Assembly (NCBI RefSeq): GCF_000255555.1
Contig: NZ_AGRW01000035.1
Coordinates: forward strand, 1 to 50,602
Length of the DNA: 50,602 nt
Source of the DNA: Treponema saccharophilum DSM 2985
GTDB lineage: Bacteria > Spirochaetota > Spirochaetia > Treponematales > Treponemataceae
Direction of reading: 5' to 3'
Shown: one piece after another, positions 43,686 to 50,602 of the stretch
Position numbering within the stretch: the first letter of the stretch is position 1
How the letters are laid out: every line of letters starts with the position of its first letter
Position numbers and translations under genes: made by a program
Notes under the pieces: generated by a model
Told to the model about the DNA's origin: nothing
Seen by the model: the letters and a program-made list of their open reading frames with translations, nothing else
Database searches by the model: none

Positions 43686-45845
43686 ATGAAAAGCATTCGC
43701 TCTGCACTGACAACATTCCTTGCGGCGTCACTTGTCGCAACTGGAGTCACATTAATGGCGATTTCAGTCCACATAGCAGGCCGCTCGGTAGACCAAGGCT
43801 CGCTCGCGAACATGAGGACGCTTGTGGAGAACGTGGCGAATTACGCGGACCTCAAGCTCGAATCCGACCTTATCGCGATGAAGATGCTTGCGGAACAGCC
43901 CAGCCTGAAAGCGCACGTGCCAGTCGAGGAAAAAGCGCCTATCGTGGCAAATTATGTGGACAGTTTCGACAGCTACGCGCGCTACTTCCTCGTCTGCGAC
44001 CCGACCGGCCACTCGCTGACGACGGACAACATCGTCCGGGAAGTTCAGGCACGCGCTTATTTTCAGGAAGCGATAAAAGGCAACGCGACGATATCAGGTC
44101 CGCTGATAAGCGCGCGCGGAGAGCCTTCCATATACGGTGCCGTCCCGATTTACGACGATTCCAACACCGTAATCGGAGCATTCGCCGTCAACCTGAACAC
44201 GGGAATCCTCAAGGAATTCGCGTCGAAGCTCAACATAAGCAAAAACGGGAAAGTCGCAATCATAAACCGGGAAAGCGGCGCAATCCTCTACGCGGAAGTT
44301 GAGGAATACGTGAAGCAATCGCTGACATTCGAGCAGCTCGCGCAGACGACGGAGCCGGGCTTCAGGGAACTCGCCGACGTCTCCAAGAAAATGATGAAAT
44401 CGGAGACGAACGCGGAGATAATCCACATAAACGGAAAGGAATACTACATCGCATACACGCCCATCGGAATCGCCGACTGGTCAATCGCGATTGAGGCACC
44501 GTCATCCGATTTCAAGGACAGCATCAAAATCCTCAAGATGACGCTCGGTACGGTCTCCCTCATCTTCATACTAATCGCGCTCGGGATCGGGTTCCTCTTC
44601 GCGAATTCGATATCGAAGCCGATAATCCTCATCTACAACGCCCTCAACTCCGTCGCGAACGGAAACCTCGTGCTCGACGAGAAGACGCGCGAGGCACGCG
44701 AGAAGGTCATGATGAGGCAGGACGAGCTGGGGAAAATTGGTCGCGCGCTGCAGAAAATGATGGCGTCGCTGACGACGACAATCGAGCATGTCCGCGAAAC
44801 AGTCATGCAGGTCCGCTCCGGCGGCGAGCAGCTTTCCTCGTCGAGCCAGTCCGTTTCATCGGGCGCGAGCGAGCAGGCGGCATCGACCGAGGAGATGAGC
44901 GCGACGATGGAGCAGATGACGAGCAACATCAGGCAGACTGCCGACAACGCCGCAAAGACGAGCGACATCGCGAACGTCGCATCGGCAAAGGCGGAGGCGG
45001 GCGGGCTTGCCGTTCAGGATGCCGTCAATGCCGTCGAGACGATTTCCGAAAAAATCAAGGTCATCGAGGATATCGCAAGCCAGACGAACATGCTCGCGCT
45101 GAACGCCGCAATCGAAGCCGCGCGCGCGGGCGAAGCTGGAAAGGGTTTCGCGGTCGTCGCATCGGAAGTCAGGAAACTCGCCGAACGGTCGCAGGCGGCA
45201 GCCGGAGAAATAAGCGAGATTTCTCACAAAACGCTTGAGACAACGGAAAACGCGGGACAGCTCATAAAGGAAGTTGTTCCGAGCATCGAGAACACATCGC
45301 AGCTCGTCCAGGAAATCGCGACGGCATGCCGCGAGCAGGACAACGGGGCGCAGCAGGTCAGCACGGCGATAATCCAGCTCGACAGCGTCGTCCAGCAGAA
45401 CGCGAGCGCCGCGGAAGAGATGGCGGCAATGGCGGAGGAGCTGAGCGCGCAGGCGGAACGGCTTGTCAAGGTCATCTCATTCTTCACGATAGGCGATTCC
45501 GCGAACACGGAATTCAAAACGATTTCGCAGGAAGAAGCGCGTGACGACGCATCCGGAACGAAAAAAGCGAAGGCAGAGCAGAAGGAGAAGGAATCCGACG
45601 TCAAAAAAGACGACAAGGAAAGCAAGAAGCCGAAGAAGATAAAAATACAGAAGCAGCCGCAGCCGGAGAAACCGGAACCCACGCCAGGAGAACCAGCGCC
45701 AAAAGCCGCCCCTGCCCCGTCGGAGACAACATCATCACCGGAGCAGCCCGCGGAGAAAAAAAGCGAGCAGAAGGTCAACAGCGGGACGGTGACGAGAAAA
45801 ACAGCCGCAGACCTCGTAAGCGACGCGGATTTCGAGGAATTCTGA
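43686..45845 (+). CDS. Methyl-accepting chemotaxis protein with dCache sensor
   Basis: A 719-residue receptor. TM1 about 8-30, a periplasmic dCache-like sensor about 35-280, TM2 about 285-308, HAMP about 308-360, then a cytoplasmic domain with the tip [20 protein letters not shown] and [16 protein letters not shown] (about 455-500). A Lys/Glu/Pro-rich flexible tail of about 90 residues ends in DFEEF, matching aromatic-x-x-Phe tether peptides for CheR/CheD. GGAGG before ATG 43686 fixes the start; a TTG at 43650 is rejected. Confidence 0.94.
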   Translation: MKSIRSALTTFLAASLVATGVTLMAISVHIAGRSVDQGSLANMRTLVENVANYADLKLESDLIAMKMLAEQPSLKAHVPVEEKAPIVANYVDSFDSYARYFLVCDPTGHSLTTDNIVREVQARAYFQEAIKGNATISGPLISARGEPSIYGAVPIYDDSNTVIGAFAVNLNTGILKEFASKLNISKNGKVAIINRESGAILYAEVEEYVKQSLTFEQLAQTTEPGFRELADVSKKMMKSETNAEIIHINGKEYYIAYTPIGIADWSIAIEAPSSDFKDSIKILKMTLGTVSLIFILIALGIGFLFANSISKPIILIYNALNSVANGNLVLDEKTREAREKVMMRQDELGKIGRALQKMMASLTTTIEHVRETVMQVRSGGEQLSSSSQSVSSGASEQAASTEEMSATMEQMTSNIRQTADNAAKTSDIANVASAKAEAGGLAVQDAVNAVETISEKIKVIEDIASQTNMLALNAAIEAARAGEAGKGFAVVASEVRKLAERSQAAAGEISEISHKTLETTENAGQLIKEVVPSIENTSQLVQEIATACREQDNGAQQVSTAIIQLDSVVQQNASAAEEMAAMAEELSAQAERLVKVISFFTIGDSANTEFKTISQEEARDDASGTKKAKAEQKEKESDVKKDDKESKKPKKIKIQKQPQPEKPEPTPGEPAPKAAPAPSETTSSPEQPAEKKSEQKVNSGTVTRKTAADLVSDADFEEF

Positions 45846-45876
45846 TTTTCAGGAAAGCGCGGGACGGGAGGTTTTT

Positions 45877-46362
45877 ATGGAGAATTATTTGACATTTACT
45901 GTTGACGAGACGACATACGCCATAAACGTCAACTCTGTGCTTGAAGTTCTTAACATGACCAAGCCGACCGCAGTTCCCTGCGCGCTTTCCTACATTGAGG
46001 GGCTCATCTATTCGCGCGGGCAGGGAATCACCGTGGTGAACCTGCGCAGAAGGTTCGAGCTTGACGAGCACGAGGTGGACAAGAAGACGAAAATCATCGT
46101 CGTCGAAGTCCACACGCGCCGTCTGAATCCGGACGGAAGCGAAATCGAGAACATAATCCTTTACGGGCTCGTCGCGGATTCGGTTCAGGATGTCATACAG
46201 ATATACGAGGAGGAGCGCATTGACGACGCGGAATGCTCGATTCCCAAAGAGTTCATCTCGTATACGCTCAAGCACGACGGGAAGCCGCTTTTCATTTTGG
46301 ATTTCAAGAAGATGTTCGAGGAGCACGCCAAGCTGAGTTCATCGACAATTCAGAATTTATGA
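45877..46362 (+). CDS. cheW: CheW-type coupling protein, last gene of the che operon
   Basis: A 161-residue CheW with YLTFTVDETTYAINVNSVLEVL, YIEGLIYSRGQGITVVNLRRRF and LFILDFKKMFEE. It links the receptor to CheA. GGGAGG lies seven bases before the ATG. The stop TGA lies inside the first of two direct repeats that precede the next gene. Confidence 0.93.
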   Translation: MENYLTFTVDETTYAINVNSVLEVLNMTKPTAVPCALSYIEGLIYSRGQGITVVNLRRRFELDEHEVDKKTKIIVVEVHTRRLNPDGSEIENIILYGLVADSVQDVIQIYEEERIDDAECSIPKEFISYTLKHDGKPLFILDFKKMFEEHAKLSSSTIQNL

Positions 46363-46394
46363 GGGAATTGTCCGAATTCTTGAGGGAATTGTCC
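46360..46394 (+). promoter_or_regulatory. Direct repeat upstream of gno: TGAGGGAATTGTCC, twice, 21 bp apart
   Basis: Identical 14-base copies at 46360-46373 and 46381-46394. Spacing of two helical turns on one face, just upstream of the -35 box, fits an activator site. A 21 bp local duplication is the alternative. Confidence 0.55.
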
Positions 46395-46406
46395 ATACTT
46401 TCATGA

Positions 46407-46448
46407 TTGACGATAAATATTCTGTCTTATATCTTTAAATAAAGATAT
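46407..46448 (+). promoter_or_regulatory. gno promoter with palindrome over -10
   Basis: TTGACG at 46407-46412, 17-base spacer, TATCTT at 46430-46435. ATATCTTT (46429-46436) and AAAGATAT (46441-46448) form a perfect inverted repeat covering the -10 and start region, a plausible operator. Confidence 0.65.
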
Positions 46449-46463
46449 TTGGAGGCTATACAA

Positions 46464-47279
46464 ATGGCAAAAGAATTCGAGATGAAAGATTTCGACCTCA
46501 CAGGAAAAGTTGCCTGGATTACTGGCGCATCTTACGGCATCGGTTTCGCGATCGCAAAGGCATACGCCAAAGCGGGAGCAAAAATCGTCTTCAATGACCG
46601 CGGACAGGAGCAGCTCGACAAGGGCTTCGAAAACTACAAAGCAGCAGGAATCAATGACGTCCACGGATATGTCTGCGACGTCACTGATGAGGCACAGGTT
46701 CAGGAAACCGTAAAGAAAATCGAGAAGGACGTCGGAACTGTCGACATTCTCGTGAACAACGCCGGAATCATCAAGAGAATCCCGATGATTGAGATGAAGG
46801 CTGAGGAATTCCGCCAGGTCATCGATGTCGACTTGAACGCTCCGTTCATCGTTTCAAAGGCAGTTTTGCCGGGAATGATTGCGAAGAAGGCCGGAAAAAT
46901 CATCAACATCTGTTCTATGATGTCCGAGCTTGGACGCGAGACTGTTTCTGCCTACGCAGCGGCGAAGGGCGGACTCAAGATGCTCACACGCAACATCTGC
47001 TCTGAGTACGGCGAATACAACATCCAGTGCAACGGAATCGGACCTGGATACATCGCGACTCCGCAGACTGCCCCGCTCCGCGAGAAGCAGGCTGACGGCT
47101 CTATGCATCCGTTCGACTCTTTCATCCGCGCTAAGACTCCGGCTGGACGCTGGCTCGACGCGGAAGAGCTTGCCGGCCCCGCCGTGTTCCTCGCCTCGGA
47201 GGCATCCAACGCGGTCAACGGACACATCCTTTACGTCGACGGCGGTATCCTCGCGTATATCGGAAAGCAGCCCTCGTAA
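46464..47279 (+). CDS. gno: Gluconate 5-dehydrogenase/KduD-type short-chain dehydrogenase
   Basis: A 271-residue NAD(P)-dependent SDR. It has TGASYGIG, NNAG, and the catalytic Tyr-Lys in SAYAAAKGGL. GIGPGYIATPQTAPLRE matches gluconate 5-dehydrogenase-type enzymes, which in some bacteria act instead on 2-keto-3-deoxygluconate from pectin or glycosaminoglycan breakdown. GGAGG sets the start. Codon use is plainly different from neighbours (many GCT, ACT, TCT), as in highly expressed genes. No sugar-acid pathway partner is adjacent, so the substrate is open. Confidence 0.85.
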   Translation: MAKEFEMKDFDLTGKVAWITGASYGIGFAIAKAYAKAGAKIVFNDRGQEQLDKGFENYKAAGINDVHGYVCDVTDEAQVQETVKKIEKDVGTVDILVNNAGIIKRIPMIEMKAEEFRQVIDVDLNAPFIVSKAVLPGMIAKKAGKIINICSMMSELGRETVSAYAAAKGGLKMLTRNICSEYGEYNIQCNGIGPGYIATPQTAPLREKQADGSMHPFDSFIRAKTPAGRWLDAEELAGPAVFLASEASNAVNGHILYVDGGILAYIGKQPS

Positions 47280-47320
47280 CAAAAGCAGCACAGTTTTCGA
47301 ACTATAGAAAGCTTTTGGTA

Positions 47321-47326
47321 TATAAT
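47321..47326 (+). promoter_or_regulatory. Isolated TATAAT before the gno terminator
   Basis: A consensus -10 hexamer with no good -35 box. If active, it would make an RNA of about 70 bases, from about 47333 to the terminator. Confidence 0.35.
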
Positions 47327-47335
47327 AAGTGCTGC

Positions 47336-47403
47336 CCGGAAAAGCTCCGGACAGCGCCGGCTCGAAACGCCGTCCGCTCCTTCGGGATTGGGCGGCGTTT
47401 TTT
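47336..47403 (+). terminator. Two-hairpin structure with strong terminator after gno
   Basis: A small hairpin CCGGA-AAAGC-TCCGG at 47336-47350, then a ten-base stem from AACGCCG at 47366 to CGGCGTT at 47393-47399 and a T run. It ends the gno transcript before the sensor cyclases. The pair of hairpins may also be a small RNA. Confidence 0.85.
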
Positions 47404-47491
47404 GTAAAAACTCTGTCAGAATTTTCGGTGGTTACATTCTTGCGTCATTCCGAACGGTGCGCGGCGCAAAAACAGGTATTCAAGGTACAAA

Positions 47492-48862
47492 ATGAAGAAG
47501 AACATTCTCATCAGAAAGATACTAACGGCCGCGCTTCCCATAGTCATTCTTGTGACGATACACGTAGTCATAATGAGCGACGCGACGAAGAACATGATTG
47601 CCGCCGACGAGAACATGGCGGAGCGCATATTCGAGGAAATGGCGAATTCGATAAAAGTGCCGACGGAAGTCGCCCGCGTAATAGCGCACGACTCGTTCGT
47701 GGAAGAGTTTTTGAAGACGGAAAGCGCGGACGAGAAAAGCGACGACGAACGGATACGCGGATTCCTCGAGCGGCTCAAGGCGGAATTCCTTCTCACGCAC
47801 ATCGCGATAATCTCCGAAAAAAGCCGAAGATGCTACCGCGACGACGGAATCGAGCGCGTCTTATCGCCCGAAAAGGCGGAGGACAACTGGTTCGAGCAGT
47901 TCAGGGAATCTGAGGCAGTGACGGGTTTTGCCGCCGTCAAGGCGGAGGAAAGCGTCGAGAAATCGGCGATATACATGAACACGCGTATAAACGACAGCTC
48001 CGGCGAATTCATCGGAATCGTGTCTGTCGAAATATCGATGAAATCGGCAATTCGGAAACTTTCGGACATGGAAAAAGCAAACGGCGTCAGGATTTTCGTC
48101 GTCGACGAGAACGGGCTTGTCATGGTCAGCGCGATTTTCAACGACATCTGCGAGGAAAGCCTCCTCCATATGATTCCCGTGAAGAGCAGCGCGGACGGCA
48201 GGATGACCGTGACGGACAGAATCAGCGAGATGGTTTTCGCGAAGCCAATCCAATGCGCCGGATGGTACATCATCATCCAGAAGGACATTTCGAAGACGAG
48301 CACGGCGAACATGCTTTTCATGCTCGCGGCAGCCGCCCTCCTCTCGCTTTCGCTCTACATACAGCGGGCGATGACGCGCGAGCAGAAAGCGCCGCCGAAA
48401 ATCGTATACGGGAAGGAGGACCAGACGGACAAGCTGACGGGGCTTCCGAACAGGAATTTCTTCAAGGACATGTTCGGGGAGCGCGGAGTGTTCAACACGA
48501 CGAGATACCGCTGTCTTGCCGTGTTCGACATAGATTTTTTCAAGGAAACGAACGACAACGCGAACGGGGACGAAGTTCTCGTCTCTGTCGTCCACAACAT
48601 GAGCCGGCTTCTCGGCGACAACGGGATGACGCTCAGATGGGGCGGAGACGAATTCCTCGTTCTTTTCGAGCTTCCGATGGAAAGCGCGCTCGCGGTCTGC
48701 CGGCAGTTCGTCCGCAACGTCGAGTCCGACGGCGTCGTCACGGTATCGGTCGGGCTGACTGCCGTCCGCATTTCCGATACGATAAAGAAAAACTACTACC
48801 GCGCGGCCCAGTACTGCTATTTCGTCAAGGAAATGGGCGGAAACGGCGTCAAAAGGGATTAG
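47492..48862 (+). CDS. Membrane diguanylate cyclase with periplasmic sensor
   Basis: A 456-residue protein with two membrane segments (about 8-28 and 270-290), a periplasmic Cache-like sensor between, and a GGDEF domain (about 315-455) with RWGGDEFLVLF and FDIDFFKETND. No RxxD inhibitory motif precedes GGDEF (MTLRW before it), so feedback control is not expected. AAGG seven bases before ATG gives the start. It is followed after three bases by a second cyclase; the two are coupled. Confidence 0.9.
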   Translation: MKKNILIRKILTAALPIVILVTIHVVIMSDATKNMIAADENMAERIFEEMANSIKVPTEVARVIAHDSFVEEFLKTESADEKSDDERIRGFLERLKAEFLLTHIAIISEKSRRCYRDDGIERVLSPEKAEDNWFEQFRESEAVTGFAAVKAEESVEKSAIYMNTRINDSSGEFIGIVSVEISMKSAIRKLSDMEKANGVRIFVVDENGLVMVSAIFNDICEESLLHMIPVKSSADGRMTVTDRISEMVFAKPIQCAGWYIIIQKDISKTSTANMLFMLAAAALLSLSLYIQRAMTREQKAPPKIVYGKEDQTDKLTGLPNRNFFKDMFGERGVFNTTRYRCLAVFDIDFFKETNDNANGDEVLVSVVHNMSRLLGDNGMTLRWGGDEFLVLFELPMESALAVCRQFVRNVESDGVVTVSVGLTAVRISDTIKKNYYRAAQYCYFVKEMGGNGVKRD

Positions 48863-48865
48863 AAA

Positions 48866-50542
48866 ATGAAATCGTTGAGGACACTGTTCATCCGGCAACT
48901 GATTGCGACAATAGCGGGCGTATCCGCGCTCCTCACCGCTCTTGCGTTTTATTGCGTCCACATGGCGAGCGAGGAGCATTCCGGGCGGTCGATGAAATAC
49001 CTTTCCGAGCTGAAGACGAACATGGTTGACGAATGCTTCTCCTCGATAGAGAAGAGCGCGCACGCAATAGCGCTGAAGCTGGAGTCGAAGGCGGACCTCG
49101 AAAAGCTGCGCGTCGACAGCGAATACGGGAGGGAAATCGAGCAGAGCTTCATAAGCGAGGTTTCCAAACCGAACAAATCCCATGAATTCGCGCATTCGTT
49201 CTACTTTTCGTTCGACAAGAAAACTGCCCCGGCCGGAGTCGGCTCGTACGTCGTGATGATGGACAAAAAATCGAACAACAAGCATTTCTTCAGCACAATG
49301 AAATTCGACCTCGCGGACTTCAGCGACGATGACGAGCCTTACGCCGGATGGTTCTACAGGACGAAGAAAGAAGGCGGCTCCAATTGGTTCGCGCCGAGAA
49401 AATGCAGGAACACGGGAAAAATCATCGAGACGGCATCGTACACCGTCCCGCTCCACAAAAACGGCGAATTTATCGGAGCAGCAGGAATCGACGTGAAGCT
49501 CGAGCGCCTGCGCGAAATCCTCGACGACATCGAATACGATTCGGCGTTCAGCTTCCTCATCGACGACAACGGAAACATCATATACCACAAGGATTTTCCC
49601 GACGGGCTTCGGGCGGAGGAATTCTCGTACGACAACGACCTCCGCTCGATAAAAAGGCTTCTGACAAGCGACCATATCGGAACGGGGAAGAATTTCGCGT
49701 ACAAGTGGCGCGGAAAAATGCACCGCCTCATCATGAGCCGGCTCGAAAACGACATCATCCTCGGCATCTCCGTTCCGGAAAGCGAAATTCTGCGATGGCA
49801 GCTCAAAATGATGTTTCTCACTGTGCTCGTCCTAGTCCTCATAATCGCGGGAGGGGCGGCGGTCGCAAATCTCATCGCCTCGAAAATCATAACCCCGCTG
49901 CAGGCGATAACCGACGCCGCGTCAAGAATCGCGCGCGGGGAGCTGAACACGCCCGTCCCGTTCAAGTCGGAAGACGAAATCGGCGTCCTCGCCGAATCAA
50001 TCCGGAAAATTTCCGTCGAGCTGAAAGACTACATCGCGCACATCAACGAGATGGCATACACCGACGCGATGACAGGATGCCGGAACAAGGCGGCGTACAT
50101 CGAGAAGGTGAAGGAGCTGAAACGGAGAATCGACGAGGAGATGGCGGAATTCACCGTTTTCATGTTCGACGTGAACGGTCTGAAGGGCGTGAACGACAAG
50201 TTCGGGCACGAGAACGGCGACCAGCTCATAAAAGACGCCGCAGAAATCATGAAATCGGTTTTCCGCGCCGAAAAAGTCTACCGCATCGGCGGCGACGAGT
50301 TCGTCGTCCTCGAAGAAAAACTTGACGACGAAAAAACTGCCGGTCTCATGGACGAATTCGACAGGCAGCTTTCCGAATTCAACCACACCTCCGGCACCGA
50401 CGACGGGATTTCCGTCTCGAAGGGCGCCGCCTCGTTCGACAGCAAAACCGACACATCCACCGACACAGTATTCGCCCGCGCCGACAAAGCAATGTACCGC
50501 GACAAAGAACATTTCTACGAAAGCCACAGGCGCACGCGGTAA
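48866..50542 (+). CDS. Membrane diguanylate cyclase with dCache sensor and HAMP
   Basis: A 558-residue protein: TM1 about 10-32, dCache sensor about 40-310 (IIETASYTVPLHKNGEFIGAAGIDV is typical), TM2 about 312-335, HAMP about 335-390, GGDEF about 400-545 with YRIGGDEFVVLEE and FDVNGLKGVNDKFGHENGD. The inhibitory RxxD is not in the canonical place. It makes cyclic di-GMP in response to a periplasmic ligand. It lies three bases after the preceding cyclase. Confidence 0.93.
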   Translation: MKSLRTLFIRQLIATIAGVSALLTALAFYCVHMASEEHSGRSMKYLSELKTNMVDECFSSIEKSAHAIALKLESKADLEKLRVDSEYGREIEQSFISEVSKPNKSHEFAHSFYFSFDKKTAPAGVGSYVVMMDKKSNNKHFFSTMKFDLADFSDDDEPYAGWFYRTKKEGGSNWFAPRKCRNTGKIIETASYTVPLHKNGEFIGAAGIDVKLERLREILDDIEYDSAFSFLIDDNGNIIYHKDFPDGLRAEEFSYDNDLRSIKRLLTSDHIGTGKNFAYKWRGKMHRLIMSRLENDIILGISVPESEILRWQLKMMFLTVLVLVLIIAGGAAVANLIASKIITPLQAITDAASRIARGELNTPVPFKSEDEIGVLAESIRKISVELKDYIAHINEMAYTDAMTGCRNKAAYIEKVKELKRRIDEEMAEFTVFMFDVNGLKGVNDKFGHENGDQLIKDAAEIMKSVFRAEKVYRIGGDEFVVLEEKLDDEKTAGLMDEFDRQLSEFNHTSGTDDGISVSKGAASFDSKTDTSTDTVFARADKAMYRDKEHFYESHRRTR

Positions 50543-50544
50543 TC

Positions 50545-50597
50545 GGCGCACGCATTGTTTTACGCGCGTTTTTCTTTATTGCATGGAGCGTGCGCTC
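50545..50597 (-). repeat. Inverted relative of the left-end repeat
   Basis: GGCGCACGC, TTGTTTTACG, GCGTTT and GGAGCGTGCGC appear in the order of the reverse complement of the unit at 469-520, with several substitutions. The window ends just after, so copy number is unknown. Confidence 0.7.
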
Positions 50598-50602
50598 GCA
50601 AC

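Noticed and set aside
47861-49723. Long minus-strand frame over both sensor cyclases
   Set aside because: It is antisense to two clear GGDEF proteins with no ribosome site or domain.

Overview
The window looks like a chromosomal piece of a spirochaete of the genus Treponema, moderately GC-rich, possibly a rumen or gut carbohydrate-fermenting species. The main clues are an archaeal-type PheS with a long N-terminal extension, a class III fructose-bisphosphatase, an M23 peptidase-bactofilin-YaaR-RicT run, a large chemotaxis cluster with CheD, and many signal-transduction proteins. The genus is inferred from gene content, and the species is not settled. tRNA genes do not encode CCA. No phage, insertion sequence or CRISPR array is visible.

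Layout. 1-520 is a tandem array of about 99 bp units with hairpins. proB follows, then a 90 bp repeat. Next comes a tRNA cluster, Ser(TGA)-Ser(GCT)-Arg(GCG), with a near-perfect promoter and a terminator, then a heptanucleotide tract. From 2.3 to 16.7 kb lie mostly housekeeping genes: a YqiA-type esterase, Ste24-type M48 protease, fbp, pyrC, Nnr, a MATE pump, a stand-alone glycogen-binding-type module, metK, pheS, two exported unknowns and a rhomboid protease. From 16.8 to 21.6 kb are a GAF-GGEEF diguanylate cyclase overlapping an unknown protein, a tRNA-dihydrouridine synthase and a TatD nuclease. From 22 to 25 kb is the envelope/cytoskeleton set: M23 peptidase, bactofilin, YaaR and RicT. From 25 to 33.3 kb are a methyltransferase and a five-gene efflux operon (TetR, TolC, lipoprotein adaptor, RND pump, PII-like protein). 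Its regulator carries two TetR DNA-binding domains, and its own operator lies just upstream.

From 33.6 to 46.4 kb is the chemotaxis region. It holds a TPR lipoprotein, a MinD/FlhG-like ATPase, a soluble coiled-coil protein with a degenerate MCP signalling tip, cheD, a convergent cheW, and a tight operon STAS-cheA-cheR-cheB-cheY-mcp-cheW. The MCP ends in a possible CheR/CheD tether (FEEF) after a flexible linker, so adaptation enzymes and receptor appear to be made together. From 46.4 kb to the end are a gluconate 5-dehydrogenase/KduD-type SDR with its own regulated-looking promoter, and two coupled membrane diguanylate cyclases. A single inverted relative of the left-end repeat closes the window.

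Two themes stand out. First, many genes (fbp, MATE, nnr, the 529-residue protein, the methyltransferase, the TPR lipoprotein, the MinD-like gene and perhaps yqiA) have a -10 box only 6-9 bases before the start codon and no Shine-Dalgarno, which predicts leaderless mRNAs. Others use textbook GGAGG sites. Second, intergenic spaces hold several unrelated repeat families and two candidate small structured RNAs.
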